Part shown: positions 1 through 8,469 of the stretch, piece by piece
How the letters are laid out: each line of letters opens with the position of its first letter
Numbering within the stretch: the first letter of the stretch is position 1
Assembly: GCA_031425195.1 (NCBI GenBank)
Contig: JANPIX010000031.1
Location: 1-58,421 of the forward strand
Length of the DNA: 58,421 nucleotides
Source of the DNA: JANPIX01 sp031425195
GTDB taxonomy: Bacteria; Pseudomonadota; Alphaproteobacteria; Rhodobacterales; Rhodobacteraceae
Direction: 5' to 3'
Made by a program: the position numbers and the translations under genes
The notes under the pieces: model-generated
Told to the model about the DNA's origin: nothing
What the model saw: only the letters and a program-made list of their open reading frames with translations
Database searches by the model: none

Positions 1-101
1 GGGCGGAGGGGGTCGAAACAGGATCGACGAACGTCCAAAAGGGCCAGCTTTTGCTCGGTGAGGTACCACCGTTATCGGTCCAAATGTACAGTTGCCAATG
101 A
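1..101 (+). CDS. possible C-terminal tail of an EAL-domain protein (5' partial)
   Basis: An open frame enters from the left edge at base 3 and stops at 99-101. It begins AEGVET, the wording of the conserved motif near the end of EAL cyclic-di-GMP phosphodiesterase domains. A few residues later it reads VQKGQLLLGEVPP, which loosely resembles the closing VQGYLFGRPMP of that domain. The spacing between the two parts is shorter than usual (about 7 residues instead of about 16), so this may be a degenerate tail, a broken gene or coincidence. Only 32 codons are visible. Confidence 0.22.
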   Translation, partial: AEGVETGSTNVQKGQLLLGEVPPLSVQMYSCQ

Positions 102-330
102 CAACCGTGCTCCGATGGCTCTGGCTGCGTAAGCAGTTCGAACATCGAAAACTAAGTCCTTGCGCTTAGCCGCGTAAGGCGGGGTTCGCAGGCACCTGGC
201 AACAGAAGCCTGCACTTTTCCTTACATTATCAAGATCTTGCATGGCTTGGCACGTCGCCTTCTGACCCCTCTTTACCTTGCGAAAATTTTTGATTAATCG
301 GTCAAAACTTTGAAAGAGGGAGATTGAACC
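102..330. other. leader region of the RTX gene
   Basis: No convincing gene lies here. The last 60 bases are AT-rich compared with the rest and probably hold the promoter of the RTX gene. GAGGGAGA sits seven bases before its ATG and is a good ribosome binding site. Confidence 0.4.
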
Positions 331-1602
331 ATGCCAGTTATCAAAGCGAAATCCCGTGCAGGGGACGCTGTTCAGTACCAGTTGACCGAAGGCCAGGATC
401 TGGTCGTTGCACAGGGCGTCAAGGTCGAATCCTATACCAGTGACGCCATCCTGTCGGTTGCCGGAGCCCATACCGTGACCATCGCCGGCACTGTGATCGG
501 CTACGAAGCCGGAATCGTCTTCGGCCCGACGATCCATGACGGAACCGACACGTTAAACATTGAATCAACAGGAAAACTTGTCGGCGTGAACGACAGCGCC
601 GCAACATTTTACGGCCGAAATTCCCTGTTCGTGAACGAAGGAACCGTGATCGCCGACGAAGGCGTGGAGTTCGGCTGGTCCGACCCTGGCACCGTCACCG
701 GGACCGCACGCGTCGTCAATTCCGGGCTGATCCATTTCACCGATTTCGGATTCTACGGCACTACCGATATCCGCCTCAATCTCAAGAATACCGGCACGAT
801 CTACATGATCGACGAAGCCATCGTCGAGGCCGGCGCTCAGGATGATGTCGTCGTCAATCGTGGTGAAATGTACGGCTACATGTACCTTGGCGATGGCGCG
901 GATTTTTACGACGGCTTCGGCGGAATTCAGTCGGGCCGGATCTATGGCGACAATGGAAACGACAGGTTTCGCGCGGGGCGCGGGGCCGATGATCTGGACG
1001 GCGGCAATGACTTTGACACCGTCGACTACCGTAGCGGCGGGGCCATCACCGTTTTTCTGGATGGCTCCACCGGGCGCAAGGCGGCTGGCGGTGACCGGTT
1101 GAATTCAATCGAGAATCTCATCGGTTCAACCTCGGGAAGTGACCGGATTGTGGGCCATGTTGCTGGCGAGCGGTTGTCGGGTCTTGGAGGGCAAGATACG
1201 CTGGTTGGTGCCGGGGGTGCCGATACCCTGATCGGGGGCGTAGGACGTGATCTGATCAACGCAACCGACACTGTCGACGGCATTCAGGATCAGATTGTTT
1301 TCAACACCTTGGCCGATGCAGGCGACCGGATCATCAATTTCAGCTTCAGCGACGAAGTGATGATCAGTCGCGCAGGCTTTGGCGCTGGCGGTACGCTCGG
1401 CGGACTTGAAGCCACCCCGGACCGATTCTTCAAAGATGCCACAAACAAGGCGCAGGATGCCGAAGATCGCTTCGTATTCCGCACGAACGACAACACGCTC
1501 TGGTTCGACAAGGACGGCAACAAGGGCCAGTTTGACCCGGTCCTCATCGGAACATTTGACGGCGCGGGCAATTTTGATGTGACCAACATCACACTGTTCT
1601 GA
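331..1602 (+). CDS. RTX (hemolysin-type) calcium-binding secreted protein
   Basis: A 423-residue protein without an N-terminal signal peptide. Residues about 30-200 are a run of short beta-rich units with Asn and Gly (for example NTGTIYMID and NRGEMYGYMYLGDG), suggesting a beta-helix. Residues about 190-330 carry nonapeptide-like calcium-binding repeats such as GDNGNDRFRAGRGADDLDGG and GGADTLIGGVGRDLI. The end (FDGAGNFDVTNITLF) has the hydrophobic, uncharged form of type I secretion signals. RTX proteins of this kind leave the cell through an ABC/MFP/TolC exporter and fold on binding calcium. No exporter genes lie in this window. The protein may be a matrix or adhesion component. No catalytic domain is evident. 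Confidence 0.85.
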   Translation: MPVIKAKSRAGDAVQYQLTEGQDLVVAQGVKVESYTSDAILSVAGAHTVTIAGTVIGYEAGIVFGPTIHDGTDTLNIESTGKLVGVNDSAATFYGRNSLFVNEGTVIADEGVEFGWSDPGTVTGTARVVNSGLIHFTDFGFYGTTDIRLNLKNTGTIYMIDEAIVEAGAQDDVVVNRGEMYGYMYLGDGADFYDGFGGIQSGRIYGDNGNDRFRAGRGADDLDGGNDFDTVDYRSGGAITVFLDGSTGRKAAGGDRLNSIENLIGSTSGSDRIVGHVAGERLSGLGGQDTLVGAGGADTLIGGVGRDLINATDTVDGIQDQIVFNTLADAGDRIINFSFSDEVMISRAGFGAGGTLGGLEATPDRFFKDATNKAQDAEDRFVFRTNDNTLWFDKDGNKGQFDPVLIGTFDGAGNFDVTNITLF

Positions 1603-1611
1603 TGAAAAAAT

Positions 1612-1654
1612 GGCCGGCCGCTCCGCAATCTGGCGGATGTGGCTGGCCCCTTTT
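1612..1654. terminator. bidirectional intrinsic terminator between the RTX and GH43-like genes
   Basis: GGCCGGCC (1612-1619) can pair, with one G-T pair, with GGCTGGCC (1641-1648), and there is extra inner CCGC/GCGG pairing. On the + strand the hairpin is followed by CCCCTTTT. On the - strand it is followed by ATTTTTT (complement of 1605-1611). It sits exactly between two convergent genes. Confidence 0.6.
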
Positions 1655-3489
1655 CAGGGTGCTGTCGGCTGCGGGTCTGTGACCTGCCAGACGGCAAAAT
1701 CCGTGAACTCGACAGCAAAGCCCGCGCCGCCCATCGCGAACAGCCCGATTTCGGCATCCTCGCCCAGATCAAGCCGCCACGCCCCGCCTTTGACAAAAGT
1801 GACCCCATCTTGGCTTGTGAAGGGTATCAGCAAAGTGCCACCATCCTGCTGTACGGCCTTGATTCTTAGCCAGGTCCAGTCATCACCCGGCGGGCCGATC
1901 ACCGTGCTGCCATAGCGCGGCGCGCCGGGGATGGGCTTTGGCACCTCCCGCGCGAATTCGGTCTGCAGCGTCTCCCATATGGAAACGAGGGCGAGTTTCA
2001 CATAGGCATCGTCGGCATCCTTCCCCCCCCTGCGCAACACGATTCCGCCTTGGACGAAATTCTGACAACACCCCGCCGCAGGCCGTGGCATCAGCCGGAC
2101 GCGCACCTCGGTCACGGTGTCGCCAGCAGGCATCGGCCGCAGCAAAAGCGGCGCGTCGTTGCGGTCTTCGAACAGATCGGTATCCGTCGTCACCATCGAC
2201 AACCGCCCGTCCTGCAACGTCACTTCAGGCGCGCAGAGCAATCGCCAGCCCGGATCAAGACCCGCGCCAGCAAAGTCGTCGCGGAGCAGAAGTCGGCCCT
2301 TTTCAACCTGTTGGTCCCCTTCGACGGCTGGCATCATCGTACCCCCGGACGGGCCGTTCCCATCGTTGACCAGCGGCCAGCCATCTACCCATTCCAGCCG
2401 ATCGACCAAGACGGGCCGCTGTGTGAAACCGGGGCTTCCGTCCAAGAAGGGCCGCTTTTCTTCAATGGCATGATAGAACATCAACGAAGCCCCCGCCGTA
2501 TCGGCGATCACGCTGACATGACCCGGCCCGATCCAGCCATTGCCGTTCTGCACCAGAACCGGGGTGCCGCCAACACCCTGATCCAGAAAGGAAACCCCCT
2601 CGCGGTCACGGAACGGCCCGCGCGGTGTGTCCGCCCGGCCGACGAATGTCGCATAGCCCGTCTGCGGGCCTGCACAGCAGTTGGATGCCGATACGAACAG
2701 GTAGAAGTAACCGTCATGGTGCACCACTTCGGCCCCTTCATACCGGTCCGCAATGGTCACCCGCACGGCCGTATCTGGCGGAGCTGACCACTGCCCGTCT
2801 GGCCGATGCAGCAGATCCCGTACTTCGATGCCGCCCGCATAACTGCCATAATAGAGAAAGCGATTGCCATCCGGCGCTTCCAAGATTGCGGGATCAAAAG
2901 TCCAGCGGAACGAACATCCGGCCTCATCGTTTAAAACGGGTCGCGGCGCGACGAGCGGCCTGTCCATCACAGTCCACGGGCCCCGCGCGCTTTGCGCTGT
3001 GGCGACGCCAATGGCGCTGTCACTGGAACAGCCGGGTAAGCCGCCGGCATCGTCGCCTGTGTCCGTCACTGCGAAGGTAAGCACATAGCTGCCATCCAGA
3101 AAAACCACGTCCGGGGCCCAGTACAGGGCCGTTGGCGCGGCCCATGTGGGCAGCGCAGAGTCGAGTGCGTCGCCGATGTAGGTCCAGTTGAACAGGTCGG
3201 GCGAATGGAACGTCGGGAGCTTTCGAAACCGAAGCGATCCATCCGCCATCCGGTCATTGCCGCCAAGCGGGTCTGTGGTGCAGAACATGAACCATCCCTC
3301 ATCACCATTCTGGCCAGCAATGACATTCGGATCGGCACATGTTTCCACCGGACCCAGCGGCCCTGTAACGGGCAAGGGGTTGGAAACAACCCTCTGATGC
3401 ACATCGGCCTCTACCACAACGGGCGCAGCGGCAAGCAAAGACCCTGCGACGAGATGTGATCTGATACTGCGCGGGATGGATACTTTCAC
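1654..3489 (-). CDS. secreted glycoside hydrolase, GH43-like (five-bladed propeller)
   Basis: Predicted exported glycosidase, about 611 residues. I chose the GTG at 3489 because AGGAGA lies seven bases upstream and a signal peptide (IRSHLVAGSLLAAAPVVVEA) follows directly; an ATG at 3528 lacks both features. The first 350 residues show the GH43 pattern. An early acidic motif (ADPNVI) fits the general base, a central Asp lies in FDPAILEAPDG, and YEGAEVV fits the general acid Glu. The Trp- and Tyr-rich strands of a beta-propeller are present. The last 220 residues form a second beta-rich domain resembling the concanavalin-like region that follows many GH43 and GH32 domains. Likely substrates are arabinan- or xylan-type side chains, but specificity cannot be read. 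It stands alone and converges on the RTX gene. Confidence 0.7.
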   Translation of the reverse strand: MKVSIPRSIRSHLVAGSLLAAAPVVVEADVHQRVVSNPLPVTGPLGPVETCADPNVIAGQNGDEGWFMFCTTDPLGGNDRMADGSLRFRKLPTFHSPDLFNWTYIGDALDSALPTWAAPTALYWAPDVVFLDGSYVLTFAVTDTGDDAGGLPGCSSDSAIGVATAQSARGPWTVMDRPLVAPRPVLNDEAGCSFRWTFDPAILEAPDGNRFLYYGSYAGGIEVRDLLHRPDGQWSAPPDTAVRVTIADRYEGAEVVHHDGYFYLFVSASNCCAGPQTGYATFVGRADTPRGPFRDREGVSFLDQGVGGTPVLVQNGNGWIGPGHVSVIADTAGASLMFYHAIEEKRPFLDGSPGFTQRPVLVDRLEWVDGWPLVNDGNGPSGGTMMPAVEGDQQVEKGRLLLRDDFAGAGLDPGWRLLCAPEVTLQDGRLSMVTTDTDLFEDRNDAPLLLRPMPAGDTVTEVRVRLMPRPAAGCCQNFVQGGIVLRRGGKDADDAYVKLALVSIWETLQTEFAREVPKPIPGAPRYGSTVIGPPGDDWTWLRIKAVQQDGGTLLIPFTSQDGVTFVKGGAWRLDLGEDAEIGLFAMGGAGFAVEFTDFAVWQVTDPQPTAP

Positions 3490-3787
3490 TCGATGTCTCC
3501 TGCGCTGCGGTCGTCCATCATGGACCATTCAGAAGCCTTTTGCATCACTTCAAGATGAACCAAGGCCGATCGATTCAGTTTCAGGGGCAGTCAGTTTTGA
3601 CGGCCTGACGTCGGACGCTTTGATGCTGCACAAGACAGACACCCCCGTTCCCATGCCGGCCATAGTGCCGGCCTGAAAGCTGCCGATAGCCACGATTGAC
3701 TGCGGTTTTCCGTTGCAGGTTGGTGGCACGCATCGCTACCTTGTGGCGTTGGCGCATTCAGAGCCGTCAACGTGGGAGCAGCGCATC

Positions 3788-4471
3788 ATGACAGTCGAAC
3801 CGCCAGACCGCTCACGCCAGATTGCGATGATTCACACAGTGTCTGGCCTGATCCCCCTGTTCGACGGTCTGGTGAAATCGCATCTGCCGCAGTGGCAAGG
3901 CTTCAACATGCTGGATGAAAGCCTGCTGCGCGGCACCATACGCGACGGCGTTCTGACGCAGGCCACGATGTGGCGTCTTGCGCAGATGGTCCGCTCGGCA
4001 GTTGACGCGGGTGCCCATGCGGTCGTGGTGACCTGTTCGTCGCTTGGCCCCGCAGTGGATGCCGCGCAGGCCTACTGCCCGGTGCCGTTGTTCCGGGTCG
4101 ATGAAGGCATGGCGCAGGCGGCTGTCGGGCTTGGCCCGCGCGTCGCTGTTGTCGCCACGCTGCGCACAACGCTTGATCCGACAAGTGACCTTGTCCGGCG
4201 CAGTGCGGCCGCCGCCGGGCGATCCTGTATCATCACGGCGGAACTGGCCGACGGTGCGTTTCAAAAGCTGGCATCAGGCGATGCGGCAGGCCATGATGCC
4301 ATGGTGGCAGACAAATTACAGGCGATTGCCCCGCATGTCGACGTGATCGTCCTTGCGCAGGCGTCCATGGCCCGCGCGTTGGCCTTGGTCCGGGAATCGC
4401 TGGACCCGGTGCCGGTGCTGACCAGCCCGGAACTTGGAATGCGTCACATTGCGGAACGCCTGTCAGCCTGA
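3788..4471 (+). CDS. Asp/Glu racemase-superfamily protein
   Basis: About 227 residues starting at the ATG at 3788, with GGGAG about 10 bases upstream; the open frame extends upstream to 3713 without a better start. The two-lobed aspartate/glutamate racemase fold is indicated by IAMIHTVSGLIPLF at the N-terminus, VVVTCSSLG with one expected catalytic Cys, and VAVVATLRTTL. The second catalytic Cys of true racemases is not evident: the matching stretch reads VIVLAQASMARA. It therefore probably acts as an isomerase- or lyase-like member and not a classical racemase. It opens a + strand operon with an aldo/keto reductase, OtnK and OtnC. Members of this superfamily occur next to DUF1537 kinases in four-carbon acid-sugar pathways, so a role on a sugar acid is likely but inferred. 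Confidence 0.65.
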   Translation: MTVEPPDRSRQIAMIHTVSGLIPLFDGLVKSHLPQWQGFNMLDESLLRGTIRDGVLTQATMWRLAQMVRSAVDAGAHAVVVTCSSLGPAVDAAQAYCPVPLFRVDEGMAQAAVGLGPRVAVVATLRTTLDPTSDLVRRSAAAAGRSCIITAELADGAFQKLASGDAAGHDAMVADKLQAIAPHVDVIVLAQASMARALALVRESLDPVPVLTSPELGMRHIAERLSA

Positions 4472-4495
4472 CTTTGAAATTCGAGGGAGAGAACC

Positions 4496-5554
4496 ATGGA
4501 ATATCGTTTGCTTGGCCGGTCCGGCCTGAAAGTGTCCGTTCTGACGATGGGCACCTTTACCTTCGGCGGAGCCGGGCCATTTGCGATGGTGGGCCAGCAG
4601 GGCGTGGCCGAAGCGCGCAAGCTCGTTGATCTGTGCATCGACGCTGGCGTGAACCTGTTCGACACGGCAAACATGTATTCCACGGGCCTTGCCGAAGAAA
4701 TTCTGGGCGAGGTTCTGGTTGGCAAGCGCGACGACGTTCTGATCACCTCCAAGGCGCGCATGCGGATCGGCACGGGGCCTAATGACGAAGGGGTGTCGCG
4801 GTATCACCTGATCCGGGAATGCGAACGCAGTCTGAAACGTCTGCGGACCGACCATATCGACATCTATTACATGCACGAATGGGATGGTGTGACGCCGGTG
4901 GAGGAAAAGCTGGCCGCGCTCGACACTTTGGTGCAGCAGGGCAAGGTACGGTATATCGGCTGTTCCAATTATTCGGGCTGGCACATCATGAAGTCGCTTG
5001 CCGTATCTGACCGCGACCGCAGGCCAAGGTTCGTGACCCAGCAGATCCACTACACACTGGAGGCGCGCGAGGCAGAGTACGAACTGTTGCCGATTTCGGT
5101 CGATCAGGGGCTTGGCGTTCTGGTGTGGAGCCCGCTTGCCGCGGGATTACTGTCTGGCAAGCACCGCCGGGGGCAGTCCACGCCAGAGGATTCGCGCCAG
5201 TTTGCAGGCTGGACCGAACCGCCGATCCGCGACATGGAAAAGCTGTGGAACATCGTGGATGTTCTGGTGGATATCGGTGACGCGCGCGGCGTTTCGGCGG
5301 CACAGGTGGCGCTGGCCTGGCTGCTGACCCGCCCGGCAATCAGTTCTCTTGTCTTTGGCGGCCGCACCGAAGCGCAGTTCCGCGACAACTTCGCGGCGGT
5401 TTCGCTCAAACTCACCGCCGAAGAAATTGCGCGTCTGACCGAGGTCAGCACCATTCCGTTGATCTATCCCTATTGGCACCAGCACAATTTTGCGACGGAC
5501 CGGTTCAGCCCGGCTGACCTTGCGCTGCACGAGGATTTTGCAGACAAAACCTGA
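4496..5554 (+). CDS. aldo/keto reductase
   Basis: A 352-residue NADPH-dependent oxidoreductase with a (beta/alpha)8 barrel. The catalytic tetrad is visible as Asp56 (LFDTANMYS), Tyr61, Lys86 (LITSKARM) and His127 (YYMHEWDG). The C-terminal half has the AKR pattern VLVWSPLAAGLLSGKHRR followed by the cofactor-phosphate region around LVFGGRTEAQF. GGGAGAGAACC precedes the ATG, and the gene begins 24 bases after the racemase-like gene. Within this operon it may oxidise a C4 aldose or reduce a keto-sugar that feeds OtnK and OtnC; that is inference. The family is broad, so the substrate cannot be named. Confidence 0.85.
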   Translation: MEYRLLGRSGLKVSVLTMGTFTFGGAGPFAMVGQQGVAEARKLVDLCIDAGVNLFDTANMYSTGLAEEILGEVLVGKRDDVLITSKARMRIGTGPNDEGVSRYHLIRECERSLKRLRTDHIDIYYMHEWDGVTPVEEKLAALDTLVQQGKVRYIGCSNYSGWHIMKSLAVSDRDRRPRFVTQQIHYTLEAREAEYELLPISVDQGLGVLVWSPLAAGLLSGKHRRGQSTPEDSRQFAGWTEPPIRDMEKLWNIVDVLVDIGDARGVSAAQVALAWLLTRPAISSLVFGGRTEAQFRDNFAAVSLKLTAEEIARLTEVSTIPLIYPYWHQHNFATDRFSPADLALHEDFADKT

Positions 5555-5589
5555 CATTGGCACTTTTTTCTGAGTGGTAAGGATCGGCC

Positions 5590-6870
5590 ATGCTTCTTGG
5601 CGCAGTCGCAGACGACATCACCGGGGCAACCGACCTGTGCCTGATGCTGTCGCGCGAGGGGTTGCGGACGGTGCAGATCATCGGTGTGCCCGAACAGGGC
5701 AACCTGCCCGATGCCGATGCCGTCGTGATCGCGCTGAAATCCCGGTCCATTCCGGCGGATCGGGCGGTGAAAATGTCCGTTGCTGCAGCGAGGATGTTGC
5801 AGGCCGGCGGGGCGGAACAGATTTTGTTCAAATACTGTTCCACGTTCGATTCTACGGACGCCGGAAACATCGGCCCAGTGACCGAAGCCCTGCTGGACCT
5901 TTTGGACTGTGATCTGACGATTGCATGCCCGTCCTTCCCTGCGGCGGGACGGACGACGTACCGTGGGCATCTGTTTGTTGGTGACGCGCTTTTGTCAGAC
6001 AGCCCGCTGAAAGACCATCCGCTGAACCCCATGCATGATGCCAATCTGGTCCGGGTTCTGTCGCGGCAAACCACCCTGCCCGTAGGATTGGTGACAATCG
6101 ACACCATCCTGCAGGGCGCGGCGGCGGTCAGGCAGGCGTTTGGCGTCCAGCGTGCGGGGGGAAAGCGTATCGTGATTATGGATACCCTGCAGGACGCGGA
6201 TTTGCGGACCCTTGGGTCGGCCTGCGCCGCCATGCCCCTTGTGACTGGTGGGTCTGGCATCGCGATGGGATTGGCCGCCAATTTCGTGCAGGCAGGGCGG
6301 GTCGCGCCAAGGCAGTCGGCGAAACGCATGGCGGCACCGGTTGGCCGTTCTGTCATTATTGCGGGATCATGCTCTGCCGCGACGCAGGGTCAGGTGGCCG
6401 CGGCACAACGGGCGGGCCTGCCATCTTTCATGGTCGACGCCGATGCGCTTGCATCGCGAAAACAGTCGGCGGCTTCGATTGCGGACTGGGCGATATCGCA
6501 AGCACCTGACCTGCCACCCGTGATATTTTCCAGCGCGGATGCGGCAACGTTGCAGGGGGTGCAGGCGCGGCTTGGTGCGCAGGCCGCAGGAACCCTTGTG
6601 GAACAGACACTGGCCGAAGTTGCGCGTCAGTTAAGGGCGGCGGGGTTCAGCCGCTATATCATTGCCGGTGGCGAAACATCGGGTGCTGTGGTGGCGGCCC
6701 TTGGGGTGGCGGCGCTTGCCATCGGGCCGGAGATTGCGCCGGGCGTGCCTTGGACCCGCAGCATAGTCGGGCCGGATCTGGTGTTAGCGCTGAAGTCAGG
6801 CAATTTTGGCGGTGAAGGTTTCTTCCTTGATGCCTGGGCCCTGCTCGACACAGACCCGGCCCGTGTCTGA
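5590..6870 (+). CDS. otnK: 3-oxo-tetronate kinase (DUF1537 four-carbon acid sugar kinase)
   Basis: A 426-residue member of the DUF1537 acid-sugar kinase family, which phosphorylates 3-oxo-tetronate at O4 using ATP. The N-terminal substrate domain starts with the characteristic AVADDITGATD motif, and PSFPAAGRTTYRGH is conserved in the family. The C-terminal nucleotide-binding domain shows VIIAGSCSAATQGQV and AGGETSGAVV. AAGGA lies six bases before the ATG. The stop codon overlaps the next gene, the partner decarboxylase OtnC, the usual pairing for D-threonate and L-erythronate breakdown. The dehydrogenase (LtnD or DenD type) and the isomerase OtnI that normally feed it are not recognisable next to it, so the entry steps may be done by the two upstream proteins. 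Confidence 0.85.
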   Translation: MLLGAVADDITGATDLCLMLSREGLRTVQIIGVPEQGNLPDADAVVIALKSRSIPADRAVKMSVAAARMLQAGGAEQILFKYCSTFDSTDAGNIGPVTEALLDLLDCDLTIACPSFPAAGRTTYRGHLFVGDALLSDSPLKDHPLNPMHDANLVRVLSRQTTLPVGLVTIDTILQGAAAVRQAFGVQRAGGKRIVIMDTLQDADLRTLGSACAAMPLVTGGSGIAMGLAANFVQAGRVAPRQSAKRMAAPVGRSVIIAGSCSAATQGQVAAAQRAGLPSFMVDADALASRKQSAASIADWAISQAPDLPPVIFSSADAATLQGVQARLGAQAAGTLVEQTLAEVARQLRAAGFSRYIIAGGETSGAVVAALGVAALAIGPEIAPGVPWTRSIVGPDLVLALKSGNFGGEGFFLDAWALLDTDPARV

Positions 6871-7504
6871 GGAAACCCGCCTTCGCGATGATATCTGCCG
6901 GGTAGGCGGGTCGCTGTTTGATCGCGGCCTGACCGCAGGATCAAGCGGCAATATTTCGGTTCGGCTGGAAGATGGTGGCTGGCTGATAACGCCGACGAAC
7001 GTATCGCTGGGCCGTCTTGATCCGGCGCGGTTGTCGCGGCTTGACCGGGATGGCAGGGTGCTGTCCGGCGACCCACCCACGAAAGAGGCTTTTCTGCATC
7101 GGTCGATGTATGCCGAACGGAATGATGCGCGCGCCGTTATCCACCTTCATTCCAGTCACGCCACAGCCGTCAGCATCCTGCGCGATGTGGACCCTGCCGA
7201 TGTGCTGCCTGCACTGACAGCGTATTACATCATGCGGGTGGGGCGACTGCCCCTAATCCCCTACTTTGCGCCGGGTGATCCTGATCTGGCGGTGGCCGTC
7301 CGGGCCATGGCAAGCCGTCATCATGCTGTTCTGTTGGCAAACCACGGACCGGTGGTTGCGGGAACCAGCCTTGCCAACGCGCAATACGCGACCGAGGAAC
7401 TGGAAGAAACGGCCAAGCTGTTCCTGATGTTGCAAGGGCACGCCACGCGTCTTCTGACACCCGAACAGATCGCGGATCTGCGCACGCGTTTCGGGGCCGG
7501 TTGA
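6863..7504 (+). CDS. otnC: 3-oxo-tetronate 4-phosphate decarboxylase (class II aldolase family)
   Basis: About 213 residues of the class II aldolase/adducin fold. The family uses a Zn2+ held by histidines, here HLHSSHATAVS and LLANHGPVVAG. The glycine-rich phosphate site reads GLTAGSSGNISVR. In the Otn pathway the enzyme decarboxylates 3-oxo-tetronate 4-phosphate to DHAP and CO2. I place the start at GTG 6863, which overlaps the end of otnK by eight bases and gives the usual distance to the GNIS motif; an ATG at 6830 in the same frame is the alternative. The downstream gene converges and ends only 12 bases away. Confidence 0.82.
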   Translation: MSEETRLRDDICRVGGSLFDRGLTAGSSGNISVRLEDGGWLITPTNVSLGRLDPARLSRLDRDGRVLSGDPPTKEAFLHRSMYAERNDARAVIHLHSSHATAVSILRDVDPADVLPALTAYYIMRVGRLPLIPYFAPGDPDLAVAVRAMASRHHAVLLANHGPVVAGTSLANAQYATEELEETAKLFLMLQGHATRLLTPEQIADLRTRFGAG

Positions 7505-7516
7505 CCGCTAGCCGGA

Positions 7517-8359
7517 TTATTCGAGCAGCCAAGCCTTGAACTGTTCGGCATGATCGGGATGCCAACGCGACAGCGGCGGGCGGTTGTCAGCAATGTCGCC
7601 CGCCGCCCAGCGGATCCGCTTTTCGTCGGTGCGTCGATCAACGTCGTTGTCGGGGCACAGAATGTAGAAATCACCCTGATCGATGGCTGCGAACAGGAAA
7701 TCGACGGTCTGTTCCGGTGTCCAAGCGCCTGCCGGTTTTTCGGTCCGACCTTGGGCCGCAAGGGGGGTAAAGACAAATCCGGGAATGAACAGGCGCGCGT
7801 CCACCCGGCAATCGGGCAGGTTGCGCAGGTGGTGCTGCAGGGCTTCGGTAAACACCTTCACCCCGGCTTTCGACAGGTTGTAGGCCGGGTCGCCCGGGGG
7901 CGTGGTGATCCCCTGTTTCGATCCGGTGTTGATGATCAGGCCCGGCCCACCCGCCGCGATCATGCGGGGCGCAAAGATCTGCGCGCCGCGAATGATGCCC
8001 ATCATGTTGACGTCAAGAATCCGGTCCCAGTTTGCCCGGCTGTCAAAGATGTCCGAACCGGGCTGCATGCCTGCGTTGTTCATCAAAACATGCACAGCGC
8101 CGAACCTGTCAAAGGCCATGTCCGCCAGCCGGTGCAGCGCATCGACATCGCCGACATCGGTTTCCTGCGTGATCACGTCGTTCGCGGAAGCGCCCGCATT
8201 GACAAGTTGCGCCCGCGCGCGGGTCAACCGGTCTGCATCCAGATCCACCAGACAGACCCGCAGGCCGAGCGACGACAGGTGCTGCGCCGCCGCAAATCCC
8301 AGTCCCGAGGCGGCCCCGGTGATCACGGCCGCATTGCTTTGAACGAGTGCCGGATGCAT
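7517..8359 (-). CDS. SDR-family NAD(P)-dependent oxidoreductase
   Basis: A 280-residue short-chain dehydrogenase. The nucleotide motif ITGAASGLGFA is near residue 14, the NNAG motif follows, and the catalytic pair is in YNLSKAG with the Ser in INTGSKQG. An Asp after the second strand (LVDLDADR) favours NAD+ over NADP+. AGGAG lies before the ATG. It is the last gene of a - strand operon running from the E1alpha gene at 13.2 kb through E2 and the FGGY kinase, so it probably oxidises a polyol or ketose that enters the same pathway. The exact substrate is unknown. Confidence 0.85.
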   Translation of the reverse strand: MHPALVQSNAAVITGAASGLGFAAAQHLSSLGLRVCLVDLDADRLTRARAQLVNAGASANDVITQETDVGDVDALHRLADMAFDRFGAVHVLMNNAGMQPGSDIFDSRANWDRILDVNMMGIIRGAQIFAPRMIAAGGPGLIINTGSKQGITTPPGDPAYNLSKAGVKVFTEALQHHLRNLPDCRVDARLFIPGFVFTPLAAQGRTEKPAGAWTPEQTVDFLFAAIDQGDFYILCPDNDVDRRTDEKRIRWAAGDIADNRPPLSRWHPDHAEQFKAWLLE

Positions 8360-8469
8360 GTTTCACTCCTGTTGATTGGATACGGCAAGAAGCCGGGCCG
8401 ACCCGCACTTTGTCAAGCGGCGGGCGTGGCGGGGCGCGAATTTGCGCCGCTGCCTGCCAAGGCCCAGCC

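Noticed and set aside
166..537. Long - strand frame opposite the start of the RTX gene
   Set aside because: Antisense to a well-supported coding region, no ribosome binding site, no recognisable product; a shadow frame.
3655..3676. Repeated GCCGGCC around 3656 and 3667
   Set aside because: Short palindromic GC-rich words are frequent in this DNA; there is no spacing or position that supports an operator.
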